Both the position numbers and the translations under genes were made by a program. Shown piece by piece: positions 25,853 to 35,160 of a stretch of DNA of 64,000 nucleotides (positions are counted from its first letter, which is position 1; the number at the start of each line of letters is the position of its first letter). The stretch is from Albitalea sp966211955. Lineage in GTDB: Bacteria; Pseudomonadota; Gammaproteobacteria; Burkholderiales; Burkholderiaceae_C. The DNA lies in contig CBIHOF010000005.1 of assembly GCA_966211955.1 (NCBI GenBank), positions 124,001-188,000 of the forward strand, read 5' to 3'. Below the pieces are notes generated by a model, which was not told the origin of the DNA, searched no databases, and worked only from the letters and a program-made list of their open reading frames with translations.

Positions 25853-28645
25853 TCAGGTGGGTGGCAGGTGCTTCCAGCGGAAGCCTTCGATCGCCAGGCC
25901 TTCGTCGGCGGTGGATGCGCCGCCGTCGAGCTGGAAGGGCTGGATGAGTGCGGCATGCACGCCGTCGGCCAGGCCATGCACTGCCACGCGCGCGACCGGC
26001 CTTTGCTTCGCGGTGCGCGTCGGCAGCACGCCGTCGAAGGCGCCGGCATGCGCATCGAGCGAGGCTTCGCCGCGCAGCGTGTCGACCCCGCCAAGCGACG
26101 AGGTCTCCACACCGGGGCCGACACGCACCGGCCGCTTGGGCGGTGGCGCGCGCAGGTAGGTGTCCGCGCCGATCAGCGACGCGACGCCCACCATGAACGG
26201 GTAGGCCGCCCTGATGACGCGCGACAGCACGTGCGCCGGCGCGCCGAGTTCGGCCAGGCGCTGCACCATGCCCATCTCGTCGGGCGCGAGCTCTTCGTGC
26301 ACGAGGATGGTCACGCGGTGCGCGAGCTCGTCGAACAGCGCCTTTTGCGCGTCGGCGCGTTCGGATTGAAGCAATGCGTTGGCGCTCGCACCGGGCGCGT
26401 CGATGTGGCGGAACAGCGCGAGGAAGGTCTTGAGCTCGCCGTCCTTCAGCGTCTTCGCGTCGCCGAGGAAGAGCGAATCGCCCACCACCGAATTGCCGGA
26501 CTGCGTGATGCCGCTGGTGAGCGGATCAGTCGCGTCTTCGAGCTGCGCGCCGAGGATGGTGGACAGCGGGCGGCGCAGGCGGAAATCCTCCACCACCACG
26601 ATGCGCCCGCGAGTCACGGCGCCGTCGGTCGCGATGTCCAGCGCCATCTTCAGGCCCGCCAACGTGCCGTGGCGGCGCGCGAGTTGCGGCGCGTTGAGCA
26701 GCATCCAGCGGGCGCGTTCGGTGGGCATGCCTTGCTCCAGCGACAGGCCGATCCACGACGCCAGCCAGTCCATGGCTTCGGGCGGGCAGGCCATCGCGTC
26801 GGTCATCAACGCGCTCGCCGCAATGCGGCCTTCGATGTCGGTGAAGAGGCCTTCGAAGAGGTGCAGGAAGCGGTCGAGGAAGTCGGCGCCGGTGGCGGGG
26901 CCGGCGCGCTCTGCTTCCTCGCCGAACACACGTTCGTGATAGAGCGCGGGCAGGTAGCGGTCCCTGTAGGAGACGCGGCCGGCATAGGCACGCAGCACCG
27001 CGAGCTCAGGGGTGGCGCGGCCATCGCCGAAGAGCTCCACGGCGACCCACAGGCGTGAGCCTTGCAGGGCTCGCACCACGGTGCCGGCGCGCTGGATCAG
27101 CACGGTGAAGAGACCCGCGCGGCCCAGGCGGGTGGCATCGGCGGCGCAGCACAGAACGCTCTCGCCGAAGGGCACTTCGGTGGCGTCCTTGACCCATGCG
27201 GCGCGGGGCATGTCGTGTGGCAAGGCATCAAGCACGTCGGGCGGCAAGGCGCTGCGCTCGCCGACGAGGTGCGGCACCCAGTGGGCGCGCCGGCCCGAGT
27301 TGCCAGGCACGAACTCGGGCGCGTCGGCATCGTTGGCGGCCAGCCAGACGAGCATCGCGCAGCCGGTGGGCACGGCGGCTTCGGCATAGAGGCGGTGCCA
27401 AACCGTGCCGGGGTCGCGGGTGTCGATGCGGCCGATGGCGGCGCGGGCGCGGTCGTCGGGCGAGCGGTCTTGCGCGGCGTTGACGACGAGGCCGTAGCGC
27501 GCGCGTGCGGCGGTGGAGATGCGCGCCACCTTCGCCGGCTCGACACCGGCGGTGCCGTTGCGCGGATAGTGCAACCGTTCGCCAGCGCGGCCGGCGATGA
27601 AGGGGCCGCCGGTCCATTGCGCGAGCGGGTAGAAGTCGCCTTGCGGCTGCAGCGGTGCGTGCAGGTCGTCGGGCAACGCCGTGTCGTGCTCGCCGCTGGC
27701 CATGGCAAGCCGATCGAGCAGCGCCGCAGGCATCGCGTAGGTCCACACGCCCGGGTCGCGCGGCTTGCCATCGGCCGATTGCAGCGTGCCGCGCGTGGCG
27801 ATGGCGATGCGTTCTGAATCGAGCCAGCCGAGCGTGTGAGGCAATCGTGGGCCGGCCAGTCGCAGGGGCAGCGAGAGGCGGCCATCGTCCAGCAGCACGC
27901 GCACGGATGCGCCACCGGATGCGCGGCCGAGGCTCAGCACCATCAGCTTGCCGTGGCGATGGGTCGCGATGGCGATGGCCTTCTCGTTGGCGGGCACCCG
28001 GCCTTGCAGCGTGCGCCAGCGCGGCGGGTTGGGATTGGGGTCGGCAGCAGTGAAGCGGCTGTCGGTGTCACGGCCCACGTAGATCGGGCTCGTGAACAAG
28101 GGCAGGCCGCTCATGCGCGCGATGGCGCCCTGCTCCACGTCCAGCGCCCACACGCCGCCGCCGGGGGCGGACGCGAGGCGCTGCAGCTTGAAGCCGATGG
28201 GTGCATCGAGCTGCGTCAATTCAAAGCGGCCGCGCAGGTCGATGAGCCACAGCGCGCCGTTGGCTGCGAGGTAGAGCACGTCGTCATCGCCCACGGTGAT
28301 GTCGGTGACGGGCTTGGCTTCGTCTGGGAGCGCGAAGGCTTGCGGCAGGAGCCCATGCTTCGCGGCGAGGTGCGAGGTGCTGAGCAGGCCAGCGCCGTCC
28401 CACTGCACGTGGTTGCCGAAGGCATCGACGGCCATCGAGGGTTGCAGCAGGACGTCGTCGACGTTGGCGGCGTCTTCCTTCAGCGCGAGCCCGTTCGCGC
28501 GGCTCGCAAGCTTGACGCCGGTGATGCGGTGGTTGAGTGCGGGCTCGACGGCCTCGGTCGGCGCGCCACCCGGCAACGGCACGCGCCAGGGCTGCAGGCC
28601 CGTGGCGTAGCTCAGGCCGAAGGAGCGCAGGCCGTTGACGTCCAT
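25853..28645 (-). CDS. Baseplate wedge protein, phage gpI-like (Afp12-like)
   Basis: A 930-aa protein. The C-terminal half (about 555-790) matches the phage tail protein I domain: YLPALYHERVFGEEA, then FLDRFLHLFEGLFTDIE, then LDW-type helices (DWLASWIGLSLEQGM) and LLNAPQLARRHGTLAGLKM. This domain links baseplate wedges to fibres. The N-terminal 450 residues have repeated beta blades (VTDITVGDDDVLYLAANGAL, GKLMVLSLGRASGG), suggesting a beta-propeller-like insert absent from phage P2 gpI. It follows gpJ after an 83-bp gap holding a hairpin. Confidence 0.8.
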   Translation of the reverse strand: MDVNGLRSFGLSYATGLQPWRVPLPGGAPTEAVEPALNHRITGVKLASRANGLALKEDAANVDDVLLQPSMAVDAFGNHVQWDGAGLLSTSHLAAKHGLLPQAFALPDEAKPVTDITVGDDDVLYLAANGALWLIDLRGRFELTQLDAPIGFKLQRLASAPGGGVWALDVEQGAIARMSGLPLFTSPIYVGRDTDSRFTAADPNPNPPRWRTLQGRVPANEKAIAIATHRHGKLMVLSLGRASGGASVRVLLDDGRLSLPLRLAGPRLPHTLGWLDSERIAIATRGTLQSADGKPRDPGVWTYAMPAALLDRLAMASGEHDTALPDDLHAPLQPQGDFYPLAQWTGGPFIAGRAGERLHYPRNGTAGVEPAKVARISTAARARYGLVVNAAQDRSPDDRARAAIGRIDTRDPGTVWHRLYAEAAVPTGCAMLVWLAANDADAPEFVPGNSGRRAHWVPHLVGERSALPPDVLDALPHDMPRAAWVKDATEVPFGESVLCCAADATRLGRAGLFTVLIQRAGTVVRALQGSRLWVAVELFGDGRATPELAVLRAYAGRVSYRDRYLPALYHERVFGEEAERAGPATGADFLDRFLHLFEGLFTDIEGRIAASALMTDAMACPPEAMDWLASWIGLSLEQGMPTERARWMLLNAPQLARRHGTLAGLKMALDIATDGAVTRGRIVVVEDFRLRRPLSTILGAQLEDATDPLTSGITQSGNSVVGDSLFLGDAKTLKDGELKTFLALFRHIDAPGASANALLQSERADAQKALFDELAHRVTILVHEELAPDEMGMVQRLAELGAPAHVLSRVIRAAYPFMVGVASLIGADTYLRAPPPKRPVRVGPGVETSSLGGVDTLRGEASLDAHAGAFDGVLPTRTAKQRPVARVAVHGLADGVHAALIQPFQLDGGASTADEGLAIEGFRWKHLPPT

Positions 28646-28680
28646 GTCAGTTCGCCTCCGGCGAGTGAGCGTGGAGCCCC

Positions 28681-28697
28681 CTCCCCCGCTGGGGGAG
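28681..28697. repeat. GC hairpin between gpJ- and gpI-like genes
   Basis: CTCCCC (28681-28686) pairs with GGGGAG (28692-28697) across a 5-nt loop in the 83-bp space between the gpJ-like and gpI-like genes. It may be an mRNA processing or stabilising hairpin, or a small dispersed repeat. No U-tract follows on the minus strand, so it is not an obvious terminator. Confidence 0.45.
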
Positions 28698-28728
28698 GAG
28701 TGCCGGCGATGGGGCGAAGGTGGCCATG

Positions 28729-31017
28729 TCAGCAGAACTCCGGCACGACAGGCAGGTACAGCGCAGGACCACCATCCGACGCAAACGGCGCATCGACCGA
28801 ATCCGGCGCATCCACACCTTCGGTCACCACCACCGCCGTCAGCTCAGGCAACTGCCACGGGTCCAGCGTCAACGTTGTCACCACCTTCCCCGCACCCGGC
28901 AGCTCGGTGAACACGCCATCCTTCTTCTCGAACACCCTCACCGGCGACACGCCCGCCACGCCAGCGACACGTGCCACCACCACCTCGAGCTCGCGGTCGG
29001 TGAGCTTGCGGCCGAGCGGGTAGCCGCCGTCGTTCGTGGCCGTCGCGGGCCACGGACCATCGACACCGTTGAGGCCAATCGGCAGCGGCCACAAGTGCTT
29101 GCGCAATGCAAGCCGCACATCGGTCAGCACCTGTTCGCGCGCATACCCATCGCGGATCTGCACCGCCACCGAGATGCCGATCTCGCGGTACTCGCAACCG
29201 ATGACGTACAGCTCCGTCGCGAGCGGCCGGCGCTCGTTGAGGAAACCATGCACCCCTTCGAGCAAGGGCCGGTCGGCCCGCGGCAACGGTGCCGCGTAGT
29301 CGATGGTCACGCGCTGCGGCAGCACCATCACCGACACCGCACCCGGCACACCCGCATTGCGCTCATGCGGCTTGAAGCGGGGCAGCACCTCCACGCGCGC
29401 CACCTGCACGCCCGGCGCTTCGCGAGCCAGCACGCGATAGTCCGACGCCGTCACCGCGCGGTCGCGATGCTGGAAGTACGCGGGGATGCGCCGCTGCGCC
29501 GCGTCCAGCGTCTCTGCATCCGCACCGCCTTGCAGTGGCAGCGGCTGGATCACGTCGATGGCAGGATCGGGCTTCTTCTTCGCGCCGGTGTCGATGTCGA
29601 TCACGCTGTCGAGCTTGGTGAGCGTGCCCGCCGGCAGGTTGCCGGATGCACCGCCACCCACGCGCAAGCCAGTCGCGACGACGCGGCTGCCTGTGCTCGG
29701 CACACGGCCATGCACGCCGTCCCCGAAGCGCACGCTGCCCGCCTCAGGGTCAAGTTGATAGGCGTTGTCCAGCGGACCCGCGCGACCCAGGTCGTCGATG
29801 GCCGTCCACACCCGGCTGCCGGTGATGGCGTCGTGCACGATCACCTGCAGGGTCGCCGGGTCCGCACTGCCCTGCGTGCTCACGCCCAGGTCGAACACCT
29901 GGTCCGAGCCGCCATCGGACACACCGATGGCCCGCCCCGGCAGCGACTGCCGCTGCTCCACCTGCACCACATTCACGCCCGCCCACGCAAGCCGCAGGCT
30001 GTTGAGCACGAAGCCAGGCTGGATGCGCAAGCGCAGCCACGTGACCAGCTTGCCCGCGTCCTCATCGCTCTCCAGCCGCGGCGGCGCATCGCCGACACCC
30101 GCCTGCAGGTTCTCGCGCGGGTCGTTGGACGGCGCACCGATGCGCTCGATACCCGGCAGCGCGAGCCGCACCACGCCCGATCGCGTGAGGCCTTGCGTGC
30201 CGTCTTCCAGCGCATCCAGCGTCACCACGTCGGGCACCAGCGGCGTGGTCGCATCGCTGCCGGTGCTCATCTCCCACACCAGCGGAATCGGGCTGCGCGT
30301 GGTGATGCCGTCGCCCCCCTCGGGCACATCCAGCGCGAGCGCGAGGCCGACGTTGATGGCGCGCGAGGTGCCTTGCGCATCGGCGGCCAGGCTGTTGCGC
30401 GCGTCCTCGCGCTGCTTGGCACTCGGCGCGAGCAGCGCGATCCACAGCGAGCCGTCCACCGTGGTCTCGATGATGTCCACGCCCGTACTCAAATCCTGCC
30501 CCGGCGCGAACACCTCGGTTGTCACGTAGCCGAGCGGCGTGCCTTCGGTGGTGCGGTACACCGCCTGCAGGTCGGGCAGCAAGGCGTTGAAGTCGTCCTG
30601 CTCCTGCGCAGTGAGGCGCCGCCGCACATAGGCGCGGCCGACCAGCGGATACGCCGTGCAGAAGTTGAGCGTCGAGAACGGCGACGGCTTGTCGATGCTG
30701 GAACCCGCGGGCACCTGCACGGCCACTGCCTGCTTGTCGGCCTTCACCTTGAGCGACACCATGCCGCGCGACGCCTGCGCCGGCTTGAGCGGCATGCCCA
30801 GCAGGCGCAGGTAGGCCAGGCGCTGCCGCTCGGGAATGAGGTTGGCGCGGTAGAGGATGGTGTCGCCCAGCCACGCGAAGAGTTCGATGAGCGTGCGGCC
30901 GGGGTCGCCGGATCGCGGATGCGTCCACTCCGGCGTGTGCGCCGGAATGCGCGACAGCAGCTCGGCGACGAGGTCTTCGAAGCCGCGGTCGTCGAGGGCG
31001 GGCGGCCTAATGGGCAT
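28729..31017 (-). CDS. Baseplate assembly protein, phage gpJ-like (Afp11-like)
   Basis: A 762-aa putative baseplate assembly protein. The N-terminus (FEDLVAELLSRIPAHTPEWT, then GDPGRTLIELFAWLGDTIL) is the hallmark of Afp11/gpJ-type eCIS wedge proteins. The C-terminal part has ITASDYRVLA-type (AVTASDYRVLAREAPGV) and VLTDVRLALRKHLWPL motifs seen in gpJ. It forms the wedge with the gpI-like protein around the hub. Its ATG overlaps the gp25 stop by 11 bp, so the two are translationally coupled. Confidence 0.9.
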   Translation of the reverse strand: MPIRPPALDDRGFEDLVAELLSRIPAHTPEWTHPRSGDPGRTLIELFAWLGDTILYRANLIPERQRLAYLRLLGMPLKPAQASRGMVSLKVKADKQAVAVQVPAGSSIDKPSPFSTLNFCTAYPLVGRAYVRRRLTAQEQDDFNALLPDLQAVYRTTEGTPLGYVTTEVFAPGQDLSTGVDIIETTVDGSLWIALLAPSAKQREDARNSLAADAQGTSRAINVGLALALDVPEGGDGITTRSPIPLVWEMSTGSDATTPLVPDVVTLDALEDGTQGLTRSGVVRLALPGIERIGAPSNDPRENLQAGVGDAPPRLESDEDAGKLVTWLRLRIQPGFVLNSLRLAWAGVNVVQVEQRQSLPGRAIGVSDGGSDQVFDLGVSTQGSADPATLQVIVHDAITGSRVWTAIDDLGRAGPLDNAYQLDPEAGSVRFGDGVHGRVPSTGSRVVATGLRVGGGASGNLPAGTLTKLDSVIDIDTGAKKKPDPAIDVIQPLPLQGGADAETLDAAQRRIPAYFQHRDRAVTASDYRVLAREAPGVQVARVEVLPRFKPHERNAGVPGAVSVMVLPQRVTIDYAAPLPRADRPLLEGVHGFLNERRPLATELYVIGCEYREIGISVAVQIRDGYAREQVLTDVRLALRKHLWPLPIGLNGVDGPWPATATNDGGYPLGRKLTDRELEVVVARVAGVAGVSPVRVFEKKDGVFTELPGAGKVVTTLTLDPWQLPELTAVVVTEGVDAPDSVDAPFASDGGPALYLPVVPEFC

Positions 31018-31450
31018 TGCGCGACTCCATGACCAGGGTGAGCCCCACGCGCGCCGGCGTGCCGGTGCGCTTGAGCCGGTAGGCGATCTCCACGCGCACG
31101 CCGTCGGCGACGCCGGTGGACGCATCGCTCACCGGATCGACCGCGATGCCGTCGACCACGATGCGGGTCTCCCAGCGCTTGAGCGCGTCGTCGATCAGGT
31201 CCTTGATGCGCGCCCGCGTGGCCACGGTGTTGGGTTCTGTCAGCAGGTTCTCCAGGCCCGTGCCGAAGCCCGGGCGCATCAGCTGCTCACCCGGCCGCGT
31301 GGACAAGAGCACCTGGACCAGCTCGCGCACGCTTTGCGCGAGGCTTGGGTACTGCAGCTGGCCGTTGGCATCAGGCACGGGCAGGAGCGGCCAGCCGATG
31401 GGCTCGGCGAAGTTCGCAAGGGTGGCCGCTGCGGGCAAGGGCTTGGTCAC
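31007..31450 (-). CDS. gp25/GPW-like baseplate protein (Afp9-like)
   Basis: A 147-aa member of the gp25/GPW lysozyme-fold baseplate family. It shows the characteristic SLAQSVRELVQVLLSTRPGE, MRPGFGTGLENLLTEPN and a closing beta sheet (RVEIAYRLKRTGTP). It nucleates sheath attachment to the baseplate. The start is GTG (31450). The usual EPR core of the family is replaced by TRPGEQLMRPGFG with the same spacing. It is coupled to the gpJ gene. Confidence 0.9.
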   Translation of the reverse strand: MTKPLPAAATLANFAEPIGWPLLPVPDANGQLQYPSLAQSVRELVQVLLSTRPGEQLMRPGFGTGLENLLTEPNTVATRARIKDLIDDALKRWETRIVVDGIAVDPVSDASTGVADGVRVEIAYRLKRTGTPARVGLTLVMESRNAH

Positions 31451-31453
31451 GCG

Positions 31454-33157
31454 CTACTCCTTGGCCTTCGGGATGGGGATGCAAATCTTCAGGAACGCCA
31501 TCCACTGGAAGATCAGGTTGAACAGCGACAGGAAGACGTTCAGGCAGATGAAGGCGCACAAGGTGATGATCGGCAGCGAGAACGAGCAGATCCACCCGAG
31601 GCCGATGCCGCCCTCGCCGCTGCCCTTGCCCTTCATCAGGTCGTCGCTCGAACCTTGCAGCAGCTTCGCGAGCTTCGGGGGAAGCGCGAAGGCGACCGTG
31701 GGCTTCACGCGCTTGAGCTGCTCGCGGTCCATGAGGTCGGGCAATGGGATCACCGGCACCGGCGCGCCGGACGATTCGAACCACGGCGCGATGGTGAACT
31801 CGTCGCTGTAGCCGGACCACACGAGGCGGCTCGGGCAGCCGTCGTGCTCGGGCTTCAAGCGGATGAAGGCGCGCACGACGAAGTGCGGCTCGGCGCCGTT
31901 GCGCCCCTTGTCGAAGCGGCCGGCCGCGGGCAGCACTTTCGCGAACTGCTGCTGCATGCACACGAGCGAGGCTTCGAAGATGGCGCTGTCGATGGCCTGG
32001 CTCACCGCGCCCCATCGGTCGGGGAGGCTCACCGTCGCGCCCGGCACGGCATCGATGAGCACGGCCTTCGTATCGAGCAGGAACTGCCACGCATCGCGCT
32101 TGTCCACGCGGGCCGGCTGGCCGTTGGCAGCGGGCACGTCGGTCTCGACCTTGAGCTGCTTGATCGCCGCCTGCATGGCGATCGCGCCGCTGCCCGTGCC
32201 GAAGGCGTCGTACTGGTTGTTCAACTGCTGCAGCAAGGCACCCAGCGTGCGGTTGAGCGCGTCGTACTGCGCGCGGCTGAACGCGGGTTGGTTGCCGGAA
32301 TCGATGGGCGTCTGCCCCGCCTGGCGCGCCGCTTCCGTGCTGAGGTTGCGCTGCGAGCCCACGGTGATGAAGATGCGCGCACCGCCTTCGGTGAGGTAGC
32401 TCACCATGTCTGCGCGCAGCTGCTGCCGCTCGGCGTCATCGGTGCCGAAGGCGGGCGCGCTGGGCGGTCCTTCGGTGAGCTCGCCCGAGGCCACGCGCAG
32501 GTTGCCGAAGAGCATGGTGCGCGCGACGCGCTGGCAGGCATCGGGCGGCGCGATGAAGAGTGGCTGCACGTCTTCGCTCACTGGAGCGTCGGATACCGCC
32601 AGCCGTGCCGAGCCGGCAGTGCGGATTCGCTTCTGGCTCGGCGCCAGCGCGTCGAGCATCGGGTGCCCGAGCGTCACCGCATTCGCGCGCCGGTCGGATG
32701 CCGGGTCGAGGTCCTCGTCCACCGCCTCCCAGCCGAACACTTGAGTACCGGCCTTCAGCCAGGCGAGCTTGCGTGACCCGTCCACACGCCGCAGCACGAA
32801 GCCGCTGCTCTCGATCTGCTTCTGGTCCACGCGCGGCTGGCCGGGCACGTCGCAGAAGGCTTCGAGGACCAGCATGTTGAACACGCGCTGCAGCGGCTGG
32901 AAGACGCGCATCGTGCCGCCCTGCGCCTTGGGCGTGCTGGCGAAGAGCCGGTTGTACGCGGACGCATCGCCCAAGTCGTTGATGAGCCCCTGCACGAACT
33001 CCTGGTCGCGCCGCTCGACGATGAGGGGGCGCGTTTCCAGCGATCGCGCCGACTGCCGCAGCCCGGTGAGGTACACCGGATGCATCGGCCCATGCGACAA
33101 GGCACGCGGCGCACGGATCGCGAGCGGCTTGGGCGGGCTTTGCACGAGTTGCGTCAT
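31454..33157 (-). CDS. eCIS protein with hydrophobic C-terminus, possible membrane anchor (567 aa)
   Basis: A 567-aa protein without a recognised domain. Residues 1-515 are soluble alpha/beta. The last 50 residues contain a long hydrophobic stretch (about 519-562; LPIITLCAFICLNVFLSLF is part of it) ending with a short positive tail. One long or two tightly spaced transmembrane helices are possible. It lies between spike and gp25, the slot where other eCIS encode a PAAR tip (Afp10). A membrane-attachment role, as in membrane-anchored contractile systems of cyanobacteria, is inference. A hydrophobic particle-internal plug is the alternative. Confidence 0.6.
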   Translation of the reverse strand: MTQLVQSPPKPLAIRAPRALSHGPMHPVYLTGLRQSARSLETRPLIVERRDQEFVQGLINDLGDASAYNRLFASTPKAQGGTMRVFQPLQRVFNMLVLEAFCDVPGQPRVDQKQIESSGFVLRRVDGSRKLAWLKAGTQVFGWEAVDEDLDPASDRRANAVTLGHPMLDALAPSQKRIRTAGSARLAVSDAPVSEDVQPLFIAPPDACQRVARTMLFGNLRVASGELTEGPPSAPAFGTDDAERQQLRADMVSYLTEGGARIFITVGSQRNLSTEAARQAGQTPIDSGNQPAFSRAQYDALNRTLGALLQQLNNQYDAFGTGSGAIAMQAAIKQLKVETDVPAANGQPARVDKRDAWQFLLDTKAVLIDAVPGATVSLPDRWGAVSQAIDSAIFEASLVCMQQQFAKVLPAAGRFDKGRNGAEPHFVVRAFIRLKPEHDGCPSRLVWSGYSDEFTIAPWFESSGAPVPVIPLPDLMDREQLKRVKPTVAFALPPKLAKLLQGSSDDLMKGKGSGEGGIGLGWICSFSLPIITLCAFICLNVFLSLFNLIFQWMAFLKICIPIPKAKE

Positions 33158-33164
33158 GCCGGCC

Positions 33165-33857
33165 TCACCAGATGTTGCCCGCGCCGGGCGTGTAGGAGGT
33201 GGACACCACCGAGTTGGTGATGAGCGTGTCGCACTTCACCACGCCCGAGAAGGTGGACATGGCCGCATCGACCTTCACCATGCCCGCGCTCACCTCGACC
33301 TGCGAGGCCTGCACCTTCACCTTCGCGGCCGCCTCGATGGACACGCCCTGCGTGTCGATGGTCACGGTGTTGCCGGCGCATTCGATCTTCACCTTGCCGC
33401 CGGATTCATCGGTCATGGTGAGCTTCACGCCCTGCGGTGTCTTGCACTCGATGGTGGCGGTGGCGTCGCTCTCTTCGATGATGGCGATGCGCGTTCCCGC
33501 CTTGCCGGTGATGGTCCAGCGGTCCACCTTGCCGTTGAGGGTTTCGGGCGGTGCGGCTGCACCGTTCCACAGGCCGCCGACGACGATCGGGTGGCGCGCA
33601 TCGCCGCCGACGAACACCACCAGCACTTCGTCGCCCACCTGCGGAATGAAGAAGCCGCCGCGCTTGTCGCCAGCGAAGGGGCTGGCCACGCGCGCCCACA
33701 GCGCCGCGTCGCTGCTGGTGTCGAGTGCGTAGAGCTCGACCTTCACGCGTGCGAGGTTCTGAGGGTCGTTCACGTCGGTGACGCGAGCGAGGTAAGGCAT
33801 GGCCAGCGCGTGCATCGGGACGCCGAAGTCGTGGACCGGGAGCGTGTCGCGTTTCAT
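33165..33857 (-). CDS. Spike protein, gpV/VgrG C-terminal-like (Afp8 part)
   Basis: A 230-aa central spike. It begins with an OB-fold (VTDVNDPQNLARVKVEL) and the phage-baseplate motif FIPQVGDEVLVVFVGGD, followed by HPIVVGGLWNG. The C-terminal 100 residues are short beta repeats (KLTMTDESGGKVKIECAG, VTIDTQGVSIEAAAKVKVQ), forming a beta-helix needle. It corresponds to the C-terminal half of VgrG/Afp8; the N-terminal half is the separate gene upstream (7-bp gap). No PAAR repeat is seen. Confidence 0.9.
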   Translation of the reverse strand: MKRDTLPVHDFGVPMHALAMPYLARVTDVNDPQNLARVKVELYALDTSSDAALWARVASPFAGDKRGGFFIPQVGDEVLVVFVGGDARHPIVVGGLWNGAAAPPETLNGKVDRWTITGKAGTRIAIIEESDATATIECKTPQGVKLTMTDESGGKVKIECAGNTVTIDTQGVSIEAAAKVKVQASQVEVSAGMVKVDAAMSTFSGVVKCDTLITNSVVSTSYTPGAGNIW

Positions 33858-33864
33858 GGCGTGG

Positions 33865-34953
33865 TCATCCCGGGTTGCCGAGGTAGGCGCTCTCGGCGCA
33901 CAACTCAGTTTCGAAACCCTTGCGCATGTCGTAGCGATGCGTGCAGGCGGTGACGTAGTAGACGTTGTCGAAGCGCGGAGAGACATCGGCCAGCGTCACG
34001 TGCGTGCCGACGCGCAGCGACGGGTTGCCTTCGCACACCGCCTCCACGCGCACGAAGCGGCGGGCGCGCTGCTCGAACTCGGCCTGCGCGAGCGCATCGG
34101 CCTCGGCCTGGGTGAGTGCGAGCCGGTGCGAGGTCTGCTGCACGCGATCGCCGAACACCTGCTGGACCAGGTCCCGCCCCTTGCGGCCGCTGCCCGGCCC
34201 CACCGGCGCACTGCTGCCGCTGCCCGACACCGCCTGGCCTTGCGCGTAGTCGAAGCCCGTCACCGTGACTTCGGTGACCTGGTGCGCGAGGTCGGCCACC
34301 ACGCGCACCTTGTGCAGCTGGCTGTGCATGCGCAGCGTGACCTGGTTGCGCTGCACGTCGCGGCGCGCCGACACCTGCAGCTCGTTGCCGGTGATCTGCA
34401 CATCGGCGCCGTGGCGCATCAGCAATCGGCGCAGGAAGGCGAGGTCGCTTTCGTCGAACTGCACCTCGACGACCGATGTGTCCGACAGGCCGGTGATGGT
34501 CGGCGTGAGGCCCATGCGCGACGCCACCTCGCGGGCGATGTCGGCCACCGACTTGTTGTCGTACACGGCGATGCGCCGCGTCATGCGCGCCTTCTGGGCC
34601 TTGTCCTCCGCCTGCACGATGAGCCGCGGCGGGCCTTCGCTGTCGAAGGCGAATTCGACGGCGCTGATGGTGCCGGAGAAGATCTCGGTCGGGGCCGCGG
34701 CCTCGCCGGCATAGACCTTCAATGCGGCGCCGAGCTTGAGCACCTGCTCGTCCTCGAAGGCCAGGCCCACCTGGCCGTCTTCCTTGGCGGTGAAGTTGAC
34801 GAAGGCGATCTCGATGGACGACAAGCCGCCTTCCTGCTCTCGCATGACCATGGACTGCATCAGCCCCGAGGCCATGTCGTTGTCCTGCCCGTCGAAGCGC
34901 AGCGTGGGGCGCGCCGAGTAGAACGCGAGGTTGGAGAGGTTGCTTTCACCCAT
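33865..34953 (-). CDS. Hub protein, phage late-control gpD-like (Afp8 N-terminal-like)
   Basis: A 362-aa protein of the gpD/gp27-like hub family. It contains beta-rich tube-like domains (SGTISAVEFAFDSEGPPRL), the segment SVADIAREVASRMGL, and QFDESDLAFLRRLLMRHGAD, which is diagnostic for VgrG/gpD. It forms the trimeric hub that joins tube to spike. It is encoded 7 bp before the gpV-like spike, so the usual fused VgrG-like Afp8 is split here. The C-terminus ends with the typical YYVTACTHRYDMRKGFETEL. Confidence 0.9.
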   Translation of the reverse strand: MGESNLSNLAFYSARPTLRFDGQDNDMASGLMQSMVMREQEGGLSSIEIAFVNFTAKEDGQVGLAFEDEQVLKLGAALKVYAGEAAAPTEIFSGTISAVEFAFDSEGPPRLIVQAEDKAQKARMTRRIAVYDNKSVADIAREVASRMGLTPTITGLSDTSVVEVQFDESDLAFLRRLLMRHGADVQITGNELQVSARRDVQRNQVTLRMHSQLHKVRVVADLAHQVTEVTVTGFDYAQGQAVSGSGSSAPVGPGSGRKGRDLVQQVFGDRVQQTSHRLALTQAEADALAQAEFEQRARRFVRVEAVCEGNPSLRVGTHVTLADVSPRFDNVYYVTACTHRYDMRKGFETELCAESAYLGNPG

Positions 34954-34964
34954 GGTCGGTGTGC

Positions 34965-35132
34965 TCAGTCGGCGGCGAGGCGTTCTTGTCGCCAGGCTTC
35001 GCGGCTCAATGCGGCATGTAGCGCGCGCTCGTCCACTTCGTTGCCGCCCTTGCTGTCGCTAGCTGCGGCCGGCGGCGGGGCGGCCGGTTGAGGCTGGGCC
35101 TGCACTTCGAGTTCTTCGATGACGACGGGCAT
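34965..35132 (-). CDS. DUF5908-like small eCIS protein (Afp6 position)
   Basis: A 55-aa ORF. It starts MPVVIEELEVQ, the typical strand start of DUF5908 proteins found in eCIS loci between tube adaptor and hub. A Pro/Ala linker follows, then a short helix (ALSREAWRQERL). Its position between the Afp7-like and Afp8-like genes matches afp6/pvc6. Its role is probably a small baseplate or tube-plug element. Confidence 0.7.
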   Translation of the reverse strand: MPVVIEELEVQAQPQPAAPPPAAASDSKGGNEVDERALHAALSREAWRQERLAAD

Positions 35133-35160
35133 GGTCAGTCCTTGGTGTGGGTGGCAAGTG

